From Onchocerca lupi (taxonomy: Eukaryota; Nematoda; Chromadorea; Rhabditida; Onchocercidae): a DNA stretch of 64,000 nucleotides. Under the pieces are notes generated by a model. It saw only the letters and a program-made list of their open reading frames with translations, searched no databases and was not told the DNA's origin. Position numbers and translations under genes: made by a program. Positions within the stretch are counted from its first letter, which is position 1, and each line of letters opens with the position of its first letter. The stretch is taken from NCBI GenBank assembly GCA_028564675.1, contig JAOVVO010000276.1, positions 1 to 64,000 of the forward strand. Direction: 5' to 3'. Below are positions 61,828 to 64,000 of the stretch, one piece after another.

Positions 61828-64000
61828 TCATTTTTGTTATTGGAATTTAATTCCACACTGAAATTTATTAAGTTTTGTATAAAATTTAAAAATTAATTTT
61901 TTGCCTCAATTGCTGAACATATCGCCAATTTGATAAAGTTTTTTCAACTGTCGGAGAAAAGTTGAGTTTGAAAAGATAATGTTTAATTAGTCATGGTTGA
62001 TTCAGTATTTTTTACTGATGTTCAGTTACATATTTCATGTTAAAGTAAATTTGTTAATGAATAAAATGCTTTCATAAATAAAAATGGTCAGAACAGAAGA
62101 AAAAAATTGAATGGAGTAATGACTAAACAACAAAATATGGTCCGTTCATGTTATCGAGTTGGAATAGATTCAGAAAAATGAAACTGAAGGGAAAGAATAA
62201 AAATAATAACATTTTAAGAAGCTGGTGGAAGTCTTCCAACTCAATTATATTACTTGCTCATTAATCAGTCGATAATAGATTTCTCTTAGTCAATAACTGA
62301 TCGATTGTGCTGGATTGAGCGGTGTTTGTGGACTGATGGTGTCGGAAAGATCTGTAGATATCTAAATTTCTGTTCTATCATTTCCAACGTTTTATCAAAG
62401 AAGTAATAGCTTATTTTTTCATATATCATCATAAGCCTAGGCTGGAGGTCGCTCAATGAAAATAAAGGGATTTTTGCATCAGCAAATCAAAAAGAATTAA
62501 ACAGATTTCAGCTTTCTAGTAAAGTTGGAAATCGCCATTTGTCAGTATTTTTCCTTTAAATTCAACTTCATTCATCTGTATATTCCCTCAAAGTTTTCTT
62601 TTCATTTTTTCCAGTTAGATTTTATCAAATTCGCGCATAGAAAATGAGTAATATTTTGACCAGAAAAGGGAAGAATTTTTATTTTGAAATAGAAATGGAA
62701 TTGGAAATGATGAGAGGAAGTGAGTTTGTGAGTTCATTGTCCATAATGATATGTTGCTGTTTTATAATCTGTTTGAAAATGCATATTTGTTTCAATCTAT
62801 GAGATGATTTAACCTGCCATGGTATGTCACATTTTGGAATAAAATTTTTTTTTTTTATCCCAACTTTCTGTTTAAGAATATTGTTCTGTTCTGTATATTG
62901 GAGTTTAAGAATAAGGAAAGAGATAGTTCAGCTGTTTGAACTTTCAACTTTGTTGTTTCGTTTTGAAATGGCCCATTTGCTATAAAGCTTTCAGCAGTAT
63001 TCTGTTACTATGATTATTCGTAATTGATTTGATTTTATCGAAGACTTTTTTTTTATTGGATAGATTGAATTATATTTAAAACATATACCTCTTTTTTGAC
63101 TTCTGCAGTAAGTAAACCTTCTCCTATAGATTAATAATGGATAAAATTATTCCAGGAATAATTTAAAAATCAACAAAATGTTCTTGAAAAAAAAAAAAGC
63201 ATTCCGTTCATTTTTTCTATTCAATCTTTCTATTATGATCCATTTTTCCAAAGATAAAATTGAAATTTGAACTCTTCAGATGGCATTGGAACTGTATCAA
63301 ACTAATAAAAAAAATTTAAAATGAGACATTACTTTTGTTAAATCGTTCTCTCATTTTACATATACCATTGCGGCTAATTTAATTAACTGTATTATTTTAA
63401 GATTTTCAATATTTTCATACGAATGTCATTCCGGAATATTAGCATTTTTTATCGCAACGAAGAATTCACTCTAGTTGAATTTAATCGAAGAGAGATTAAT
63501 CAATGAAGTTGATAAAGAGTTAAAAATGAATCTTCTTTCCGTTCATGCTTTCTTTTCTCAAGGTGATCCGATTTGATGGATAAGTAAATTTAACAACGCA
63601 AAACTTACCGTTGAAGTTTAATAATGAAGTGAGAAAAAACTGTGAAAATCATCGTGCTTACTTCATCTTTCCACCGCAATGCAGCGAATGAGTTGGTCAA
63701 AAATGCACAAATTTTCCACTACTACATCTTTTTGGCAAATTTATTGCCAAAAATCAAGGAAAATTAGTGAGAAAAACAAAAAATCTATACAAGCTTAAGG
63801 CCTAAACAAAAGAAACAACAAACCACTCATCTTAAAAAAAATTTGAAAACCTTGTCGGAAATTCCGAGAAACTTCGTGATATCAATTGTTTTATTCAATC
63901 ACTTTTGTCGTTCTAAATTGTTGTTTTGATGTGCAATCAATAATTCAGATATTGTGGTCCAGTTCACGCGCCAATAAAGACGCGCTCTCATGTGCTAATA
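61828..64000. other. 3' flank of TRMT6 and intergenic DNA to the window end
   Basis: It begins with the TRMT6 3' UTR and polyadenylation signals. The rest is AT-rich, stop-dense DNA with no gene I can support. Composition becomes slightly less AT-rich near 63.65 kb, where a minus-strand exon-like end before GTAAGC is possible but unassignable. Confidence 0.5.
62060..62082 (+). terminator. Two AATAAA polyadenylation signals downstream of TRMT6
   Basis: AATAAA occurs at 62060-62065 and 62077-62082, about 235-255 bp after the TRMT6 stop. This is a plausible 3' UTR length. The pair is the first strong signal cluster after the gene. Confidence 0.6.

Noticed and set aside
62644..62803. 52-codon plus-strand frame downstream of TRMT6
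   Set aside because: Short, with no recognisable domain and after the TRMT6 polyadenylation signals. Not distinguishable from chance.
1..64000. CRISPR arrays, bacterial operons, Wolbachia transfer or tRNA/rRNA genes
   Set aside because: No regularly spaced repeats, ribosome-binding-site-led gene clusters, bacterial-type proteins or convincing cloverleaf were noticed. A tRNAscan or blast run would be needed to exclude small RNAs fully.

Overview
This window is eukaryotic nuclear DNA that most probably comes from a filarial (onchocercid) nematode. The evidence is a very AT-rich background with long homopolymer A/T tracts, compact exons split by many introns with nematode-style acceptors (TTTCAG, TTTTAG), and a fragment of mitochondrial nad4-cox1 DNA at about 18.6-19.15 kb. 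That fragment reads as nematode cox1 only if TGA is decoded as Trp. A decayed BEL/Pao retroelement at 26.9-31.3 kb also fits. The species cannot be fixed from sequence alone. I saw no bacterial genes, Wolbachia-like insertion or CRISPR array.

Layout. 1-26.8 kb is gene-poor AT-rich DNA with microsatellites, the mitochondrial insertion, small tandem repeats and a few orphan open frames. 26.86-31.3 kb is a minus-strand BEL/Pao pseudo-element. It carries gag, zinc-knuckle, protease, RT and RNase H remnants, a large inverted duplication of a gag segment and a perfect 20-bp snap-back hairpin. 33.0-37.5 kb holds two complete minus-strand genes, an AAMP-type WD40 protein (7 exons, 416 aa) followed by the TFIIA gamma subunit (3 exons, 111 aa), in an arrangement that could be an operon. 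37.5-44.1 kb is a divergent intergenic region that becomes GC-richer and microsatellite-rich towards 44 kb. 44.13-56.11 kb holds a plus-strand Enhancer of Polycomb gene, about 1,087 aa over 18 inferred exons. One intron has a GC donor, and a putative 32-nt microexon is needed to keep frame. 58.5-61.8 kb holds TRMT6, the non-catalytic subunit of the tRNA m1A58 methyltransferase (8 exons, 461 aa). 61.8-64 kb is 3' flank with polyadenylation signals.

Functional theme. The four recognised genes are housekeeping: general transcription initiation (TFIIA gamma), chromatin acetylation (Enhancer of Polycomb, a NuA4/TIP60 scaffold), tRNA modification (TRMT6) and a conserved WD40 protein (AAMP). The exon models below were read by eye. 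I checked that reading phase is continuous across every listed junction. I did not find a clearly new biological system. The most unusual structures are the palindromic rearrangements inside the BEL/Pao relic and the splicing oddities of the Enhancer of Polycomb gene.
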